The notes under the pieces: model-generated
The model's input: only the letters and a program-made list of their open reading frames with translations
What the model was told of the DNA's origin: nothing
The model's database searches: none
From: Phenylobacterium deserti
GTDB lineage: Bacteria; Pseudomonadota; Alphaproteobacteria; Caulobacterales; Caulobacteraceae
Direction of reading: 5' to 3'
NCBI RefSeq assembly: GCF_003254705.1
Contig: NZ_QFYR01000001.1
Location: 1,859,016-1,923,015 of the forward strand
DNA: 64,000 nucleotides
Made by a program: the position numbers and the translations under genes
Part shown: positions 9,139-17,764 of the stretch, piece after piece
Layout: each line of letters begins with the position of its first letter
Numbering within the stretch: the first letter of the stretch is position 1

Positions 9139-9681
9139 ATGTCGGACGAGCGCTGGGTCTTCGGTTACGGTTCCCTGATGTGGCGGCCGGGCTTCGCGTT
9201 CGCGGAGCGGGAGCCTGCGACGCTCCACGGCCGGCGCCGCGCCTTCTGCATCTATTCCGTCCACCACCGGGGAACGCCGGAGCGCCCGGGATTGGTGCTG
9301 GGGCTCGCGCCGGGCGGCGCCGTGCGCGGCATGGCCTACCGGGTCGCCGAGGCCGACTGGCCAGAGGTTTACGCCTATCTGCGTGAGCGTGAGCAGCCCA
9401 CCGAGACCTACTATGAGACGGCGCGCCCCGTCCGCCTGGCGTCAGGACGAAGAGTGGACGCCTTGGTGTTCCTGTCGGATCCAGGGCACGCGCAGTGGGC
9501 GGGCGCGCTGAGCCTGGAGCGCCAGGCCGAGCTGATCGCCGGGGCGCGTGGGCTTTCCGGCCGCAACGTCGAGTACCTGCGCGATCTGGTCGAGCACCTG
9601 CGTGAGGCCCGCATCCGCGACCAGGCCATGGAGCGCCTCCTGGCGCTGGTCGAGGCGCGCGAGCTGCAACTCGCCGGCTAG
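9139..9681 (+). CDS. chaC: Glutathione-specific gamma-glutamylcyclotransferase (ChaC-like)
   Basis: 180 residues. It opens with the family motif WVFGYGSLMWRPGF, whose GYGSL loop binds the gamma-glutamyl group. HGRRRAFCIYSVHHRGTPE follows, then LAPGGAVRGMAYRV and REREQPTETYYE, which should carry the catalytic Glu. The enzyme cleaves glutathione to 5-oxoproline and Cys-Gly in the cytoplasm. It is divergent from the DUF2125 gene and convergent with a DUF3072 gene. Its TAG stop shares the tetranucleotide CTAG (9678-9681) with the opposite-strand stop. Confidence 0.9.
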   Translation: MSDERWVFGYGSLMWRPGFAFAEREPATLHGRRRAFCIYSVHHRGTPERPGLVLGLAPGGAVRGMAYRVAEADWPEVYAYLREREQPTETYYETARPVRLASGRRVDALVFLSDPGHAQWAGALSLERQAELIAGARGLSGRNVEYLRDLVEHLREARIRDQAMERLLALVEARELQLAG

Positions 9682-9908
9682 CGGCCGAGCTGGCCCTTCA
9701 ACTCGTCGATCTTCTTGGACGCTTCAGCCTTGGTGAGGTCCTCGGCCGGCGGCTCCTCGTGCGCTTCTTCCGACAGCGTCGTGAGGTAGGACGCCTGGGC
9801 GCCGGTCATCGGCTCGTCGCCAGTGACCCAGTTGTCCGGGTCCTTCTGGGTGTTGGAGCCCGGATTGGGGTCCAGCTTGGGATTGTGAAGTTCGTGCTCT
9901 TGGGCCAT
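9678..9908 (-). CDS. DUF3072 family small protein
   Basis: 76 residues, acidic and soluble, with the family core WVTGDEPMTGAQASYLTTL at about 27-45 followed by a charged helical tail (DLTKAEASKKIDELKGQLGR). DUF3072 proteins are short stress- or genome-context-associated proteins of unknown function. The gene overlaps chaC by four bases at the stops. An upstream GGAGGCGGCGACATG gives a plausible ribosome-binding site. Confidence 0.85.
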   Translation of the reverse strand: MAQEHELHNPKLDPNPGSNTQKDPDNWVTGDEPMTGAQASYLTTLSEEAHEEPPAEDLTKAEASKKIDELKGQLGR

Positions 9909-9968
9909 GTCGCCGCCTCCGAAGTTCTCGTTCCGTTCTGAACGGGCCGGCGGCTGCAGGGTTCCAGC

Positions 9969-10673
9969 CTAGAGGGGAAGCAGTCGGGCGGAGGCGGTCT
10001 CGATGCGGTCTTCCAGGATGCGCATGAACTCGGCGCGCTTCAGGCCCGGCGGGATCGGCTCCAGGTATTCGAAGACGATCGTTCCGGGTCGGCGCAGGAA
10101 GCCGCTGCGGGGCCAGTGGACGCCCGAGTTGGTCGCCACGGGATGCACGGGAACGTCGATCTCGCGGTAGAGGGCGGCGATGCCGGGCTTGTAGTCCGCA
10201 GGCTCGCCGGGGACGGTGCGGGTGCCCTCCGGGAAGATCACCACCTGGCGACCTTCGGCGAAGCGCTGCTTGGCTTCCCGAACCAGCTTCTTGAGGGCGG
10301 TCGCTCCGGCTTCGCGGTCGACGACGATGGTGCGCACTCGCGTGGCGTACCAGCCGAACCAGGGGATCATCATCAGCTCCTTCTTCATCACAAAGGAGGA
10401 AGCCGGCAGCCAGGTGAACTGGGCAAAGACGTCGAGCATGCACTGGTGCTTCGGCGCGACAAGCGCGGCGCCCTGCGGAATGTGCTCGAGGCCACGAACC
10501 TCGACGCGAATGCCGCAAACTCGCAGCAGGACCAGCAGGCCCCGAGCCCAGAACCGGAACATGGTGAGGATGAGCTTGGGCGGACCCAGCAGAATGGGGG
10601 TGCAGGCAAGCGCGACGACCACCGACCACACATAGAAGAGCGCCACGAACAGCAGCGAGCGGATGGTGGTCAC
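9969..10673 (-). CDS. plsC: 1-acyl-sn-glycerol-3-phosphate acyltransferase
   Basis: 234 residues from a GTG start at 10671-10673, placed 2 bases after the upstream stop and preceded by AAGGAC. An open-frame extension to 10817 exists but would lie inside ydcF. There is an N-terminal membrane segment (SLLFVALFYVWSVVVALA). The acyltransferase block begins with APKHQCMLDVFAQF, a variant of the usual NHxxxxD box in which KHQxxxxD keeps the catalytic His and Asp. The acceptor motif VIFPEGTRT follows near residue 134. It adds the second acyl chain to lysophosphatidic acid at the inner membrane. Operon order is ftsE-ftsX-ydcF-plsC. Confidence 0.9.
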   Translation of the reverse strand: MTTIRSLLFVALFYVWSVVVALACTPILLGPPKLILTMFRFWARGLLVLLRVCGIRVEVRGLEHIPQGAALVAPKHQCMLDVFAQFTWLPASSFVMKKELMMIPWFGWYATRVRTIVVDREAGATALKKLVREAKQRFAEGRQVVIFPEGTRTVPGEPADYKPGIAALYREIDVPVHPVATNSGVHWPRSGFLRRPGTIVFEYLEPIPPGLKRAEFMRILEDRIETASARLLPL

Positions 10674-10675
10674 GG

Positions 10676-11314
10676 TCAGTCCTTCTGCTGGCCGGGCGCT
10701 TGCGCGGCGGTGGGCGTCTCGCGGGGGCCAAGCCCAAGCACCGCTTCGCGGCCGAGGATCGCCAGATACTTGGAATACTCCACCACCATCAACCGGGCGG
10801 CGCGTGGGCTGCGCCACCAGCGGCGGTTCTTCAGAGCCGGAGTCGGCACCGCGTAGGACTGCAGCTGGTACTGCGGCTCGGGCAGCACGGCCCGAAGCTC
10901 AAGCATCGCGCGCGGCATGTGGTAGTCGGTGGTGACGATCGTCAGGGTGTTGTAGCGCATCGCCTGGGCCCATTCGGCCGTCTCCCGGGCGTTGCCCACA
11001 GTGTCGGCGGCCGTGAATCCCAGGTCCACGCAGCAGTCGTACAGGCGGCGCACAGCGCGCGAGACGGTGCGGATGTCCTCCCGGCTGGCTTCTCGGTTGA
11101 CGCCGGAGACCAGCACGCGCTGGCCAAGGCCGTTTTCCAGCAGCCCGACCGCCGCGGCGATGCGCTCGTTGGAGTTGGCCCCGGTAAGGGTCGCGATGCC
11201 CTGGCTGAACCGCGGCTGGGGCGCTGGCGTCGACTGCTGGACCCGGTGCGCGTAGGCGAAGAGGCCCGCCAGCCAGATCAGCACCAGCACCAGAAAAGCG
11301 GCCACCGACCTCAT
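10676..11314 (-). CDS. YdcF/SanA-like DUF218 membrane protein
   Basis: 212 residues. The start ATG at 11314 overlaps the ftsX stop (ATGA). An N-terminal membrane helix (VAAFLVLVLIWLAGLFAYAH) is followed by a DUF218 domain: GIATLTGANSNERIAAAVGL, VLVSGVNREASREDIR, CCVDLGFTAADTVGNARETA, and TLTIVTTDYHMPRAMLEL, which carries the conserved TxxYHxxRA motif. DUF218 proteins are envelope proteins linked to cell-wall or lipid-carrier recycling. Its position between ftsX and plsC fits an envelope role. The biochemical reaction is unknown. Confidence 0.88.
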   Translation of the reverse strand: MRSVAAFLVLVLIWLAGLFAYAHRVQQSTPAPQPRFSQGIATLTGANSNERIAAAVGLLENGLGQRVLVSGVNREASREDIRTVSRAVRRLYDCCVDLGFTAADTVGNARETAEWAQAMRYNTLTIVTTDYHMPRAMLELRAVLPEPQYQLQSYAVPTPALKNRRWWRSPRAARLMVVEYSKYLAILGREAVLGLGPRETPTAAQAPGQQKD

Positions 11315-12204
11315 TGCATCTCCCGGATCAGCGCACCGGCGGTCAGGCGCGCGGCCGCGGCGGCGACGCCAGCGGCCAGAAGCGGGCAGGGTAGCACGAC
11401 CAGAAGATCCGCCCAGGCGACGGGCAGGGCAGGCGTGATGCCTTCCCCGCCGCCGATCAGGCGCAGCACCGCGCCGCAGCCGGCCGCAGCGAGCGCGCCG
11501 AAGGCGCCGCCAACCGCCGCCACGCGGGCAAAGCGCATCTGGAACAGTCGGGCGATGAAGCTGTCCTCCGCACCGGTGAGGTGAAGCACCTCGACCACGT
11601 CGCGCCGTGCGGCGAGCCCGGCGCGGGTGGCGTAGGCGATCACCGAGGCCGCCGCGCCGGCGATCAGCAGGAAGACGACGCCCCCGAGCGCGCGCGCCAC
11701 GCCCGCGGCCTTGCGGATGTCGGCGATCCAAAGGCTGTGGTCGTCCACGGAAGCGTCCAGTCCCTGGGCGCGCAGGACGCGGTTTAACGCGTCCGCGTTC
11801 GCCGGAGCGTCACGCGCCAGGGTCACGGCCACCAAGCGCGGCACCGGCAGGTCCTCCAGATCGCTGATGTCCCCCAGCCAGGGGCGGATCAGGTCGTAGG
11901 CTTTTTCCGGCTCTAGAGCGCGGGCCTCGGCGACCCCGGGAACTCCGGCGAGTGCCTCGGTGGCGCGGGCCGCAGCCGCATCCGGCGTTTCGCCGCCCCT
12001 GGCGCGAACGACGACAGTGGCCTCGCCGGTCAGCTGCCGGCTCCAGCCGCTTGCGGCGCGATCGGCCGCGACCACGCCAAGCGCCGTCAGGCAGGCCAGG
12101 AAGCAGAGCACCGCCACCACGAAGATCAGCGAGGCGTCGCGCGCATCCCTTTCCGGGAGGAAAGGCGCTGGGCGCCAGCGGACGGGGTCGAAGATCTGGC
12201 TCAT
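11311..12204 (-). CDS. ftsX: FtsX-like cell-division ABC transporter permease
   Basis: 297 residues. One membrane segment lies near 30-50 (IFVVAVLCFLACLTALGVVA). A periplasmic domain with VPGVAEARALEPEKAYDLI and PVPRLVAVTLARDAP follows, then three C-terminal helices (ALGGVVFLLIAGAAASVIAY, RVAAVGGAFGALAAAGCGAV, LLVVLPCPLLAAGVAAAAAR). That is the FtsX four-helix topology with an extracytoplasmic loop. With FtsE it controls septal cell-wall hydrolases. It overlaps ftsE by four bases and ydcF by four bases, so the operon is translationally coupled. Confidence 0.87.
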   Translation of the reverse strand: MSQIFDPVRWRPAPFLPERDARDASLIFVVAVLCFLACLTALGVVAADRAASGWSRQLTGEATVVVRARGGETPDAAAARATEALAGVPGVAEARALEPEKAYDLIRPWLGDISDLEDLPVPRLVAVTLARDAPANADALNRVLRAQGLDASVDDHSLWIADIRKAAGVARALGGVVFLLIAGAAASVIAYATRAGLAARRDVVEVLHLTGAEDSFIARLFQMRFARVAAVGGAFGALAAAGCGAVLRLIGGGEGITPALPVAWADLLVVLPCPLLAAGVAAAAARLTAGALIREMQ

Positions 12205-12929
12205 GCCTGAGCGGGCCCTTGCGGCGGTCGCAGGCTGAGGCGGCCATTCTCCAGGTGCAGGGCGGGACGGCCGGAGCGGGCGACCATGTCCTGGTCATGA
12301 GTCGCGATCAGCACCGTGGTGCCCAGCCGGTTCAGCTCGACGAAGAGACGATAAATCCGAAGCGCCATCTCGTGGTCGACGTTGGCGGTGGGCTCGTCGG
12401 CCAGCAGGATCTCGGGGCGGCCGACCACAGCCCGGGCGATGGCCAGGCGCTGTTTCTCGCCGCCGGCGAGCGTGGCCGGCATGGCGTGCATCCGCTGCCC
12501 GAGCCCGACCCAGGCGAGCAGCTCGGCCACGTCGTTGCGGTAGTCGGGCGGCTGATGTCCGGCCAGCCGCAGGGGGAGGGCGGCGTTGTCGAACGCGGTC
12601 AGGTGTTCCAGCAGCAGGAGGTCCTGGAACACAACCCCGATCCGGCGGCGAAGGTGCGGCCGCTCGCGCACTGGCATGTGGGCGACGTCATGGCCGAAGA
12701 GATGGATCAGGCCCTTGGACGGCCGCGCGGCCAGGTAGATCAGCCTGAGCAGCGAACTCTTGCCGGCGCCGGAAGGGCCCGTGATGAAGTGGAACGAGCC
12801 GGGCGCCAAAGAAAAGCCGAGGTCGCGCAGCACGTCGGGTCCACGGCCGTAGCGCATGGAGACGTCATCAAACCGGACAATGTCGCCCTCGGCGTCGATC
12901 GCCGCAGTGACGTTAGGGTTTCTGGACAT
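12201..12929 (-). CDS. ftsE: Cell-division ATP-binding protein FtsE
   Basis: 242 residues, ABC ATPase. Walker A is ITGPSGAGKSSLLRL, the Q loop lies in GVVFQDLLLLEHLTAF, the signature is LAGGEKQRLAIARAV (Ala in place of the usual Ser), Walker B is ILLADEPTANVD, and the switch His is in IATHDQDMV. It forms the nucleotide-binding half of the FtsEX complex at the septum. It starts 57 bases from the divergent zinc-ribbon gene, so the short gap 12930-12985 must carry both promoters. Confidence 0.92.
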   Translation of the reverse strand: MSRNPNVTAAIDAEGDIVRFDDVSMRYGRGPDVLRDLGFSLAPGSFHFITGPSGAGKSSLLRLIYLAARPSKGLIHLFGHDVAHMPVRERPHLRRRIGVVFQDLLLLEHLTAFDNAALPLRLAGHQPPDYRNDVAELLAWVGLGQRMHAMPATLAGGEKQRLAIARAVVGRPEILLADEPTANVDHEMALRIYRLFVELNRLGTTVLIATHDQDMVARSGRPALHLENGRLSLRPPQGPAQA

Positions 12930-12985
12930 GAAGGCCGAAATCGGCGACCTCGAAGGAGGTTGCTGGAGCGTCCGATTCGGCCGTC

Positions 12986-13825
12986 ATGATACTGACCTGT
13001 CCAGAGTGCGCCACCAGCTATTTCGTGGACGATGCCCGCATCGGCCCCGAAGGGCGCCGCGTGAAGTGCACCAGCTGCGGGCACCGCTGGACGGCGCGAC
13101 TCGCGGGTCAGGAAATCGACCCCTTCGACGACCTGATGGTCGAGCCGCCGCCCGAGGTGGTCGCCGAGGCGCCGCCTGATCCCCTGCCGTCCGACGTCGC
13201 TCCCGACGATGATCTCGTGGTGGAAGGCCCCGATCCTGCCGCCCTGCGCCGCCAGGCCCTCCGAGCCGCCGCCAAACCGTCCGCCAAGTCGGAAGGCCGC
13301 TCGGCCGCCATGCTTTGGGCGGGTATGGCCGCGGCTGTGGCGGCCCTGGTCGCCGGCGTAGTGGTGTTCCGCAGCGAAGTGGTCCGCCTGTGGCCGCAAA
13401 GCTCCGCCGCCTTTGCTGGCGTCGGGCTGGAGGTCGCCGGCGCCGGGCTGGTGATCGAAGGGGTCAAGGGCCGGGCCGTGATGGTGGGTGGCCAGCCGGC
13501 GCTCGAGGTGAGCGGCCAGCTGCGCAACGCACGAGATGCGACCACAGAGGCTCCGCCGCTGCGGGTCAGCCTGCTGGACCGGCGAGGCAAGCCGGTGGCC
13601 GCCACAGTCGCCACGGCGGCGAACCCGGAGGTGCCGGCCCACGGCAAGCGCTACTTCGCTGTGTCGATCCTCAACCCGCCTTCGACCTCGCACCAGCTGG
13701 AGGTCAAGTTTGACGCGGGCGCGAAGCCCGAGCCCGAGAAGGCCGAGAACGGTCACGGGCCTGCAGCCGTTGAAAGCAAGGCCGCCCCCGGCGCCTCGCA
13801 CGAACATGAACCCGAACATGGCTGA
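12986..13825 (+). CDS. MJ0042-type zinc-ribbon membrane protein
   Basis: 279 residues. The N-terminus ILTCPECATSYFVDDARIG followed by VKCTSCGHRW is the MJ0042 zinc ribbon (two CxxC pairs), cytoplasmic. A Pro/Ala-rich linker leads to one membrane helix at about 109-128 (MLWAGMAAAVAALVAGVVVF). The C-terminal domain (about 150-250) is a beta-rich DUF3426-like fold (PALEVSGQLRNARD, LLDRRGKPVA, KRYFAVSILNPPSTSHQLEV). Such proteins occur beside ftsEX in many alphaproteobacteria; function is unknown. A strong AAGGAGG stands 25 bases before the ATG, further than normal. Confidence 0.82.
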   Translation: MILTCPECATSYFVDDARIGPEGRRVKCTSCGHRWTARLAGQEIDPFDDLMVEPPPEVVAEAPPDPLPSDVAPDDDLVVEGPDPAALRRQALRAAAKPSAKSEGRSAAMLWAGMAAAVAALVAGVVVFRSEVVRLWPQSSAAFAGVGLEVAGAGLVIEGVKGRAVMVGGQPALEVSGQLRNARDATTEAPPLRVSLLDRRGKPVAATVATAANPEVPAHGKRYFAVSILNPPSTSHQLEVKFDAGAKPEPEKAENGHGPAAVESKAAPGASHEHEPEHG

Positions 13826-14345
13826 TCCCGTCACGGAGATCCTTGTCACCGAAGCCGAAGTCGCCGCGCGAGTCGAAGCCTTGGCGCGGGAGATCGCACC
13901 TCGCATTGACGACGAAACGGTGGCTGTCTGCCTGCTGACCGGCGGGCTGTGGTTCTGCTCGGACCTGATGCGCGCCCTGGCGCGGCAGAACCGCTTTGTT
14001 CGCTTCGATGCGCTCTGGCTGGCGTCCTACAAGGACGAACGGGTGAGTTCCGGCCGCTGCGAGGTGCGGGCCGACATGCAACGCCCCCTGGTCGGCAGGA
14101 AGGCGCTGGTCGTCGACGACGTGTTCGACACCGGCCTATCGCTTTCGGAAGCCGCTCGCCTGGTGAAGGACTCTGGCGCCAGCGAGGTCCTCACCGCGGT
14201 GTTCGCGCGCAAGCCGTGGCCGACTGCAAGGGCCATCGAGCCCGACTTTGTGGCTTGGGAAGCTCCTGCGCGGTTCCTGGTCGGGTATGGCATGGACGCC
14301 GGCGGCGCCATGCGCGGCCTGCCCTACATCGGCGCGATGGACTAG
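13818..14345 (+). CDS. Hypoxanthine phosphoribosyltransferase-like protein
   Basis: 175 residues from the ATG at 13818; an ATG at 13806 (four residues more) is equally possible. Both overlap the end of the zinc-ribbon gene. The type I PRTase fold is shown by VAVCLLTGGLWFCSDLMRAL and by the PRPP loop KALVVDDVFDTGLSLSEA near residue 95-110. PDFVAWEAPARFLVGYGMD is the conserved base-binding C-terminus of HPRT enzymes. It should salvage hypoxanthine or guanine with PRPP in the cytoplasm. Divergence from classic Hpt leaves substrate open. Confidence 0.8.
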   Translation: MADPVTEILVTEAEVAARVEALAREIAPRIDDETVAVCLLTGGLWFCSDLMRALARQNRFVRFDALWLASYKDERVSSGRCEVRADMQRPLVGRKALVVDDVFDTGLSLSEAARLVKDSGASEVLTAVFARKPWPTARAIEPDFVAWEAPARFLVGYGMDAGGAMRGLPYIGAMD

Positions 14346-14350
14346 GCGCC

Positions 14351-14854
14351 TTGAGCGCCCTGGTTCTTGTTGTTCCCGAAGTCGAGACGTTGCTCGCGGA
14401 CATACGCGCCGAGCACGATCCGGCCGCCAAGCTCGGCATGCCGCCGCATGTCACAGTGCTCTATCCGTTCGCGTCGCCAAAGCGACTGGGGCCAACCGAA
14501 CGCATGGCTCTGGCCGAGCTGATCCTGGGCTTTCCAGCCATGGACCTCAGCTTCCAGCGGACGGCGCGGTTTCCTGACGTCCTGTGGCTGGCGCCCGAGC
14601 CGGTGGAGCCGGTTCTGGCGCTGGCGGACGGCCTGACAGCGGCGTTCCCCAAGTACCCGCCCTATCGCGGGAAGTTCACAACGGTGATCCCGCACCTGAC
14701 CGTCGCCCAGGCGCCTGCGCCGGTCCTCGACCAGCTGGAGCCGATCGTGCGGGCTCGCTTCGCAGAGCCTGTGCGCGCTCGGGCCGATGCGGTGGCGCTG
14801 TTCACCACGGTCGAGAAGCGCTGGGTCGAGGTTGACCGCTTTCGGCTCGGCTAG
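14351..14854 (+). CDS. 2'-5' RNA ligase / 2H phosphoesterase superfamily protein
   Basis: 167 residues from a TTG codon at 14351, 5 bases after the upstream stop; the open frame runs back into the PRTase gene but no other start fits. The two HxT/S motifs of the 2H superfamily are present: PPHVTVLYPF near residue 36 and IPHLTVAQ near 117. The family cleaves or joins 2'-5' or cyclic phosphate bonds in RNA or nucleotides. The stop shares CTAG with the lysA stop on the other strand. Confidence 0.78.
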   Translation: MSALVLVVPEVETLLADIRAEHDPAAKLGMPPHVTVLYPFASPKRLGPTERMALAELILGFPAMDLSFQRTARFPDVLWLAPEPVEPVLALADGLTAAFPKYPPYRGKFTTVIPHLTVAQAPAPVLDQLEPIVRARFAEPVRARADAVALFTTVEKRWVEVDRFRLG

Positions 14855-16119
14855 AGCCAGGGTGCGGCGCTCTCGCGCGCCAGCATATCGTCGTAGCTCG
14901 GGCGTGGGCGCACGACCGCGAATTGGTCGCCCTTCACCAGCACCTCGGGGACGAGCAGCCGGCTGTTGTACTCGCTGGCCATGGTCGAGCCGTAAGCGCC
15001 TGCGGTCATGAAAGCCACAAGGTCCCCAGGCTTCAGCGGCTGCAGCGGGCGATCACGGGTGAAGGTGTCGCCGGTCTCACAGACTGGACCCACCACGTCG
15101 TAGGGCAGGGGCTCGCCCTCGCGAGGCTTTACCGGCCGAATGTCGTGATAGGCGTCGTACATGGCCGGGCGCAGCAGGTCGTTCATGGCTGCGTCGAGCA
15201 CCAGGAAGCGACGACCTTCCAGCCGGTGGTGAATGTGCTGAACCTGCGCGAGCAGGATGCCGGCGTTGGCCGCAATCATCCGTCCAGGCTCGAAGGCGAG
15301 CTTGGCATCGAGGCCCTTGGTCACCCGGGCGATCATCGCGGCATAGTCGGCCGGTGACGGGGGCTCAGGCTGGTTGAAGTAGGGCACGCCCAGGCCGCCG
15401 CCCAGATCTAGGCGCTCCACCCCCAGGCCTTCGGCGCGCAGGCGGTCCACCAGACCACGCATCTTGGCGAAGGCGGCCTCCATGGGCGCGAGGTCGGTGA
15501 TCTGGCTGCCGATGTGGCAAGCGACCCCGACGGCGCGCAGGCCGGCCATGTTCGACGCCATGGCATAGAGCCGCTCGGCCTCGGCGAAGGAGACGCCGAA
15601 CTTGTTGTCCGCCTTGCCGGTGGAGATTTTGGCGTGGCCGCCGGCTTCCACGTCCGGGTTGACCCGGATCGCGACGTCTGGGCGCTTGCCCATCTGGCGA
15701 CCGATGGTGTCCACCAGCGCGAGCTCGGGCTCGGACTCCACGTTCAGTTCCGCCACCCCGACTTCAAGGGCATAGGCGATCTCGCGGGCGGTTTTGCCGA
15801 CGCCGGAGAAGACGATGCGCTCGCCGGGGATGCCTGCGGCCAGGGCCCGGCGGATTTCGCCTTCCGATACGACGTCGGCGCCGGCGCCGAGGTCGCCCAG
15901 CGTGCGCAGCACCGAGACGTTGGAATTGGCCTTCACCGCGAAGGCGATAAGGGGATCGGCGACGCCTGCGCCGGCAAGCGCGTCACGCAGGACGGTGAAG
16001 TGCCGCTCGAGCGTAGCGCTCGAATAGACGTAGACGGGCGTGCCCACCGCCTCAGCAATGCGCGAGAGCGGGACGTCCTCGCAAAAGAGTTCGCCGTCCC
16101 GCAGATCGAAATGGTTCAT
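14851..16119 (-). CDS. lysA: Diaminopimelate decarboxylase
   Basis: 422 residues, start [15 protein letters not shown], overlapping lptM by ATGA. The PLP lysine lies in AFAVKANSN, and PLP-phosphate/substrate loops are seen in LGAGADVVSEGEIRRAL and RLDLGGGLGVPY. The decarboxylation motif GPVCETGDTF is near residue 345 and GAYGSTMASEYNSR near the end. It converts meso-diaminopimelate to lysine in the cytoplasm. Gene order argH-lptM-lysA is common in proteobacteria, where the small lipoprotein gene regularly precedes lysA. Confidence 0.95.
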   Translation of the reverse strand: MNHFDLRDGELFCEDVPLSRIAEAVGTPVYVYSSATLERHFTVLRDALAGAGVADPLIAFAVKANSNVSVLRTLGDLGAGADVVSEGEIRRALAAGIPGERIVFSGVGKTAREIAYALEVGVAELNVESEPELALVDTIGRQMGKRPDVAIRVNPDVEAGGHAKISTGKADNKFGVSFAEAERLYAMASNMAGLRAVGVACHIGSQITDLAPMEAAFAKMRGLVDRLRAEGLGVERLDLGGGLGVPYFNQPEPPSPADYAAMIARVTKGLDAKLAFEPGRMIAANAGILLAQVQHIHHRLEGRRFLVLDAAMNDLLRPAMYDAYHDIRPVKPREGEPLPYDVVGPVCETGDTFTRDRPLQPLKPGDLVAFMTAGAYGSTMASEYNSRLLVPEVLVKGDQFAVVRPRPSYDDMLARESAAPWL

Positions 16120-16346
16120 TGGGGCTCCGCCGGGGGCGCAGCCGTGCCCGGGGCTGGGGTGATGCTCTCGCCACCGGTGCGACGCGGATCGAGGGTGCGA
16201 ACCGGGCGGGTGGGGTCCTGCCGCTGGGGCGCAGCGACCCGGCCATTCCCGGGACCGGGGCGTTCCAGGTCGCCCATCTTGCCGCAGGCCGAAAGAGGCA
16301 AGGCGGCCAGCGCCACGGCGAATGCGGCGCGCACGAAGCTCGTCAT
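16116..16346 (-). CDS. lptM: Small LptM-like lipoprotein
   Basis: 76 residues. The signal peptide [21 protein letters not shown] ends in a lipobox (LSAC), then the characteristic GKMGDLERP core of the LptM (YifL) family, and a Pro-rich disordered tail. In Escherichia coli LptM helps assemble the LptDE lipopolysaccharide translocon by promoting LptD disulfide maturation. Overlaps of four bases with both argH and lysA show a coupled three-gene unit. Assignment rests on the motif and the lysA linkage. Confidence 0.85.
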   Translation of the reverse strand: MTSFVRAAFAVALAALPLSACGKMGDLERPGPGNGRVAAPQRQDPTRPVRTLDPRRTGGESITPAPGTAAPPAEPQ

Positions 16347-17764
16347 GCCAAGATCTCCTTCCAGCGGCGGACTTGAGCACGAACCTGATCGGGCGCGGTC
16401 CCGCCGTAGCTCTTGCGGCTGGCCGCAGAGGCGGCCGGGGTCAGGACGTCATAGATGCCTTGTGTGATGCGTCCGTCCAGCGCCTGCAGCTCGGAAAGCG
16501 GCAGGTCCGGAAGCTCGCAGCCCAGTTGCTCGGCCCGCTTCACGGCCGCGCCGGTGACGTGATGGGCGTCGCGGAACGGCAGCCCGAGCTCGCGCACCAA
16601 CCAGTCGGCCAGATCAGTGGCGGTCGAGAAGCCTGACCCGGCGGCGGCGGCCATGCGCTCGCGGTTCGGCGCTAGGTCTGCGACCATGCCGGTCATGGCG
16701 CGCAGAGACAGCTCCAGAGCGTCAAAAGCCTCGAAGGTCGGGACTTTGTCTTCCTGCATGTCCTTGGAATAGGTCAGCGGAAGGCCCTTCATCACAGTCG
16801 CCAACTGGGTGAAGGCGCCCATCAGCCGTCCGGCCTTGGCCCGGATCAGCTCGGCCGCGTCCGGGTTCTTCTTCTGCGGCATGATGGACGAGCCGGTGGT
16901 GAAGGCGTCCGACAGCTTCACGAAGCCGAATTGCGGCGTCATCCAGATCACGATCTCTTCGGCCAGACGCGACAGGTGGATGGCGCAGATCGATCCCGCC
17001 GCCAGGGACTCCAGGGCGAAGTCGCGGTCCGAAACGCTGTCCAGGGAGTTGGCCGTCGGACGGTCGAAGCCCAGCGCCTCGGCGGTCATGTGCCGGTCGA
17101 TTGGGAAGGGTGAGCCGGCCAGGGCCGCGGCGCCCAACGGGCTTTCGTTCATCCGCTTGCGGGCGTCGGCGAAACGCGAAGCATCTCTGCCGAACATCTC
17201 CACATAGGCCAGCATGTGGTGGCCGAAGGTCACCGGCTGGGCTGGCTGCAGGTGTGTGAAGCCCGGCATCAGCGCGTCAGCATGCGCTTCCGCCTGCGCC
17301 AGCAATGCACGTTGCAAGCCTTGCAGCAGGCCGACCGTGCGGTCGCAGGCTTCGCGGACCCACATGCGGAAGTCCACGGCCACCTGGTCGTTGCGCGAGC
17401 GGGCGGTGTGCAGGCGCCCCGCCGCAGAGCCGATCAGCTCGCGCAGGCGCGCCTCCACGTTCATGTGGATGTCTTCGTATTCGTCGCGGAACGGGAAGGT
17501 CCCGGCGGCGATCTCCCGGCCGATGGTTTCCAGTCCGCCTAGGATCGCATCGGCGTCCTCGCTTGAAATGACGCCGGCCTTGCGCAACATCGCGCAATGC
17601 GCCCGCGAGCCGGCGAGGTCCTGGAGGGCCAGTCGCTTGTCGAAACCGATGGAGACGTTGATCGCCTGCATCAGCTCGTCGGGCTTGTCGGAGAAGCGTC
17701 CGCCCCACATGGCCTGCCCAGCAGGGGTCGGCGTGTGCGGGGCGTCAGGGGAGTCGGCGGTCAT
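16343..17764 (-). CDS. argH: Argininosuccinate lyase
   Basis: 473 residues. The start ATG at 17764 opens a Pro-rich leader before [18 protein letters not shown], the conserved N-terminus. [31 protein letters not shown] and [12 protein letters not shown] carry active-site residues. The fumarate-lyase signature [12 protein letters not shown] is near residue 295. It splits argininosuccinate to arginine and fumarate. Its start codon abuts the start codon of the divergent TlpA gene (CATATG at 17762-17767), so its promoter must lie inside that gene. Confidence 0.95.
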   Translation of the reverse strand: MTADSPDAPHTPTPAGQAMWGGRFSDKPDELMQAINVSIGFDKRLALQDLAGSRAHCAMLRKAGVISSEDADAILGGLETIGREIAAGTFPFRDEYEDIHMNVEARLRELIGSAAGRLHTARSRNDQVAVDFRMWVREACDRTVGLLQGLQRALLAQAEAHADALMPGFTHLQPAQPVTFGHHMLAYVEMFGRDASRFADARKRMNESPLGAAALAGSPFPIDRHMTAEALGFDRPTANSLDSVSDRDFALESLAAGSICAIHLSRLAEEIVIWMTPQFGFVKLSDAFTTGSSIMPQKKNPDAAELIRAKAGRLMGAFTQLATVMKGLPLTYSKDMQEDKVPTFEAFDALELSLRAMTGMVADLAPNRERMAAAAGSGFSTATDLADWLVRELGLPFRDAHHVTGAAVKRAEQLGCELPDLPLSELQALDGRITQGIYDVLTPAASAASRKSYGGTAPDQVRAQVRRWKEILA

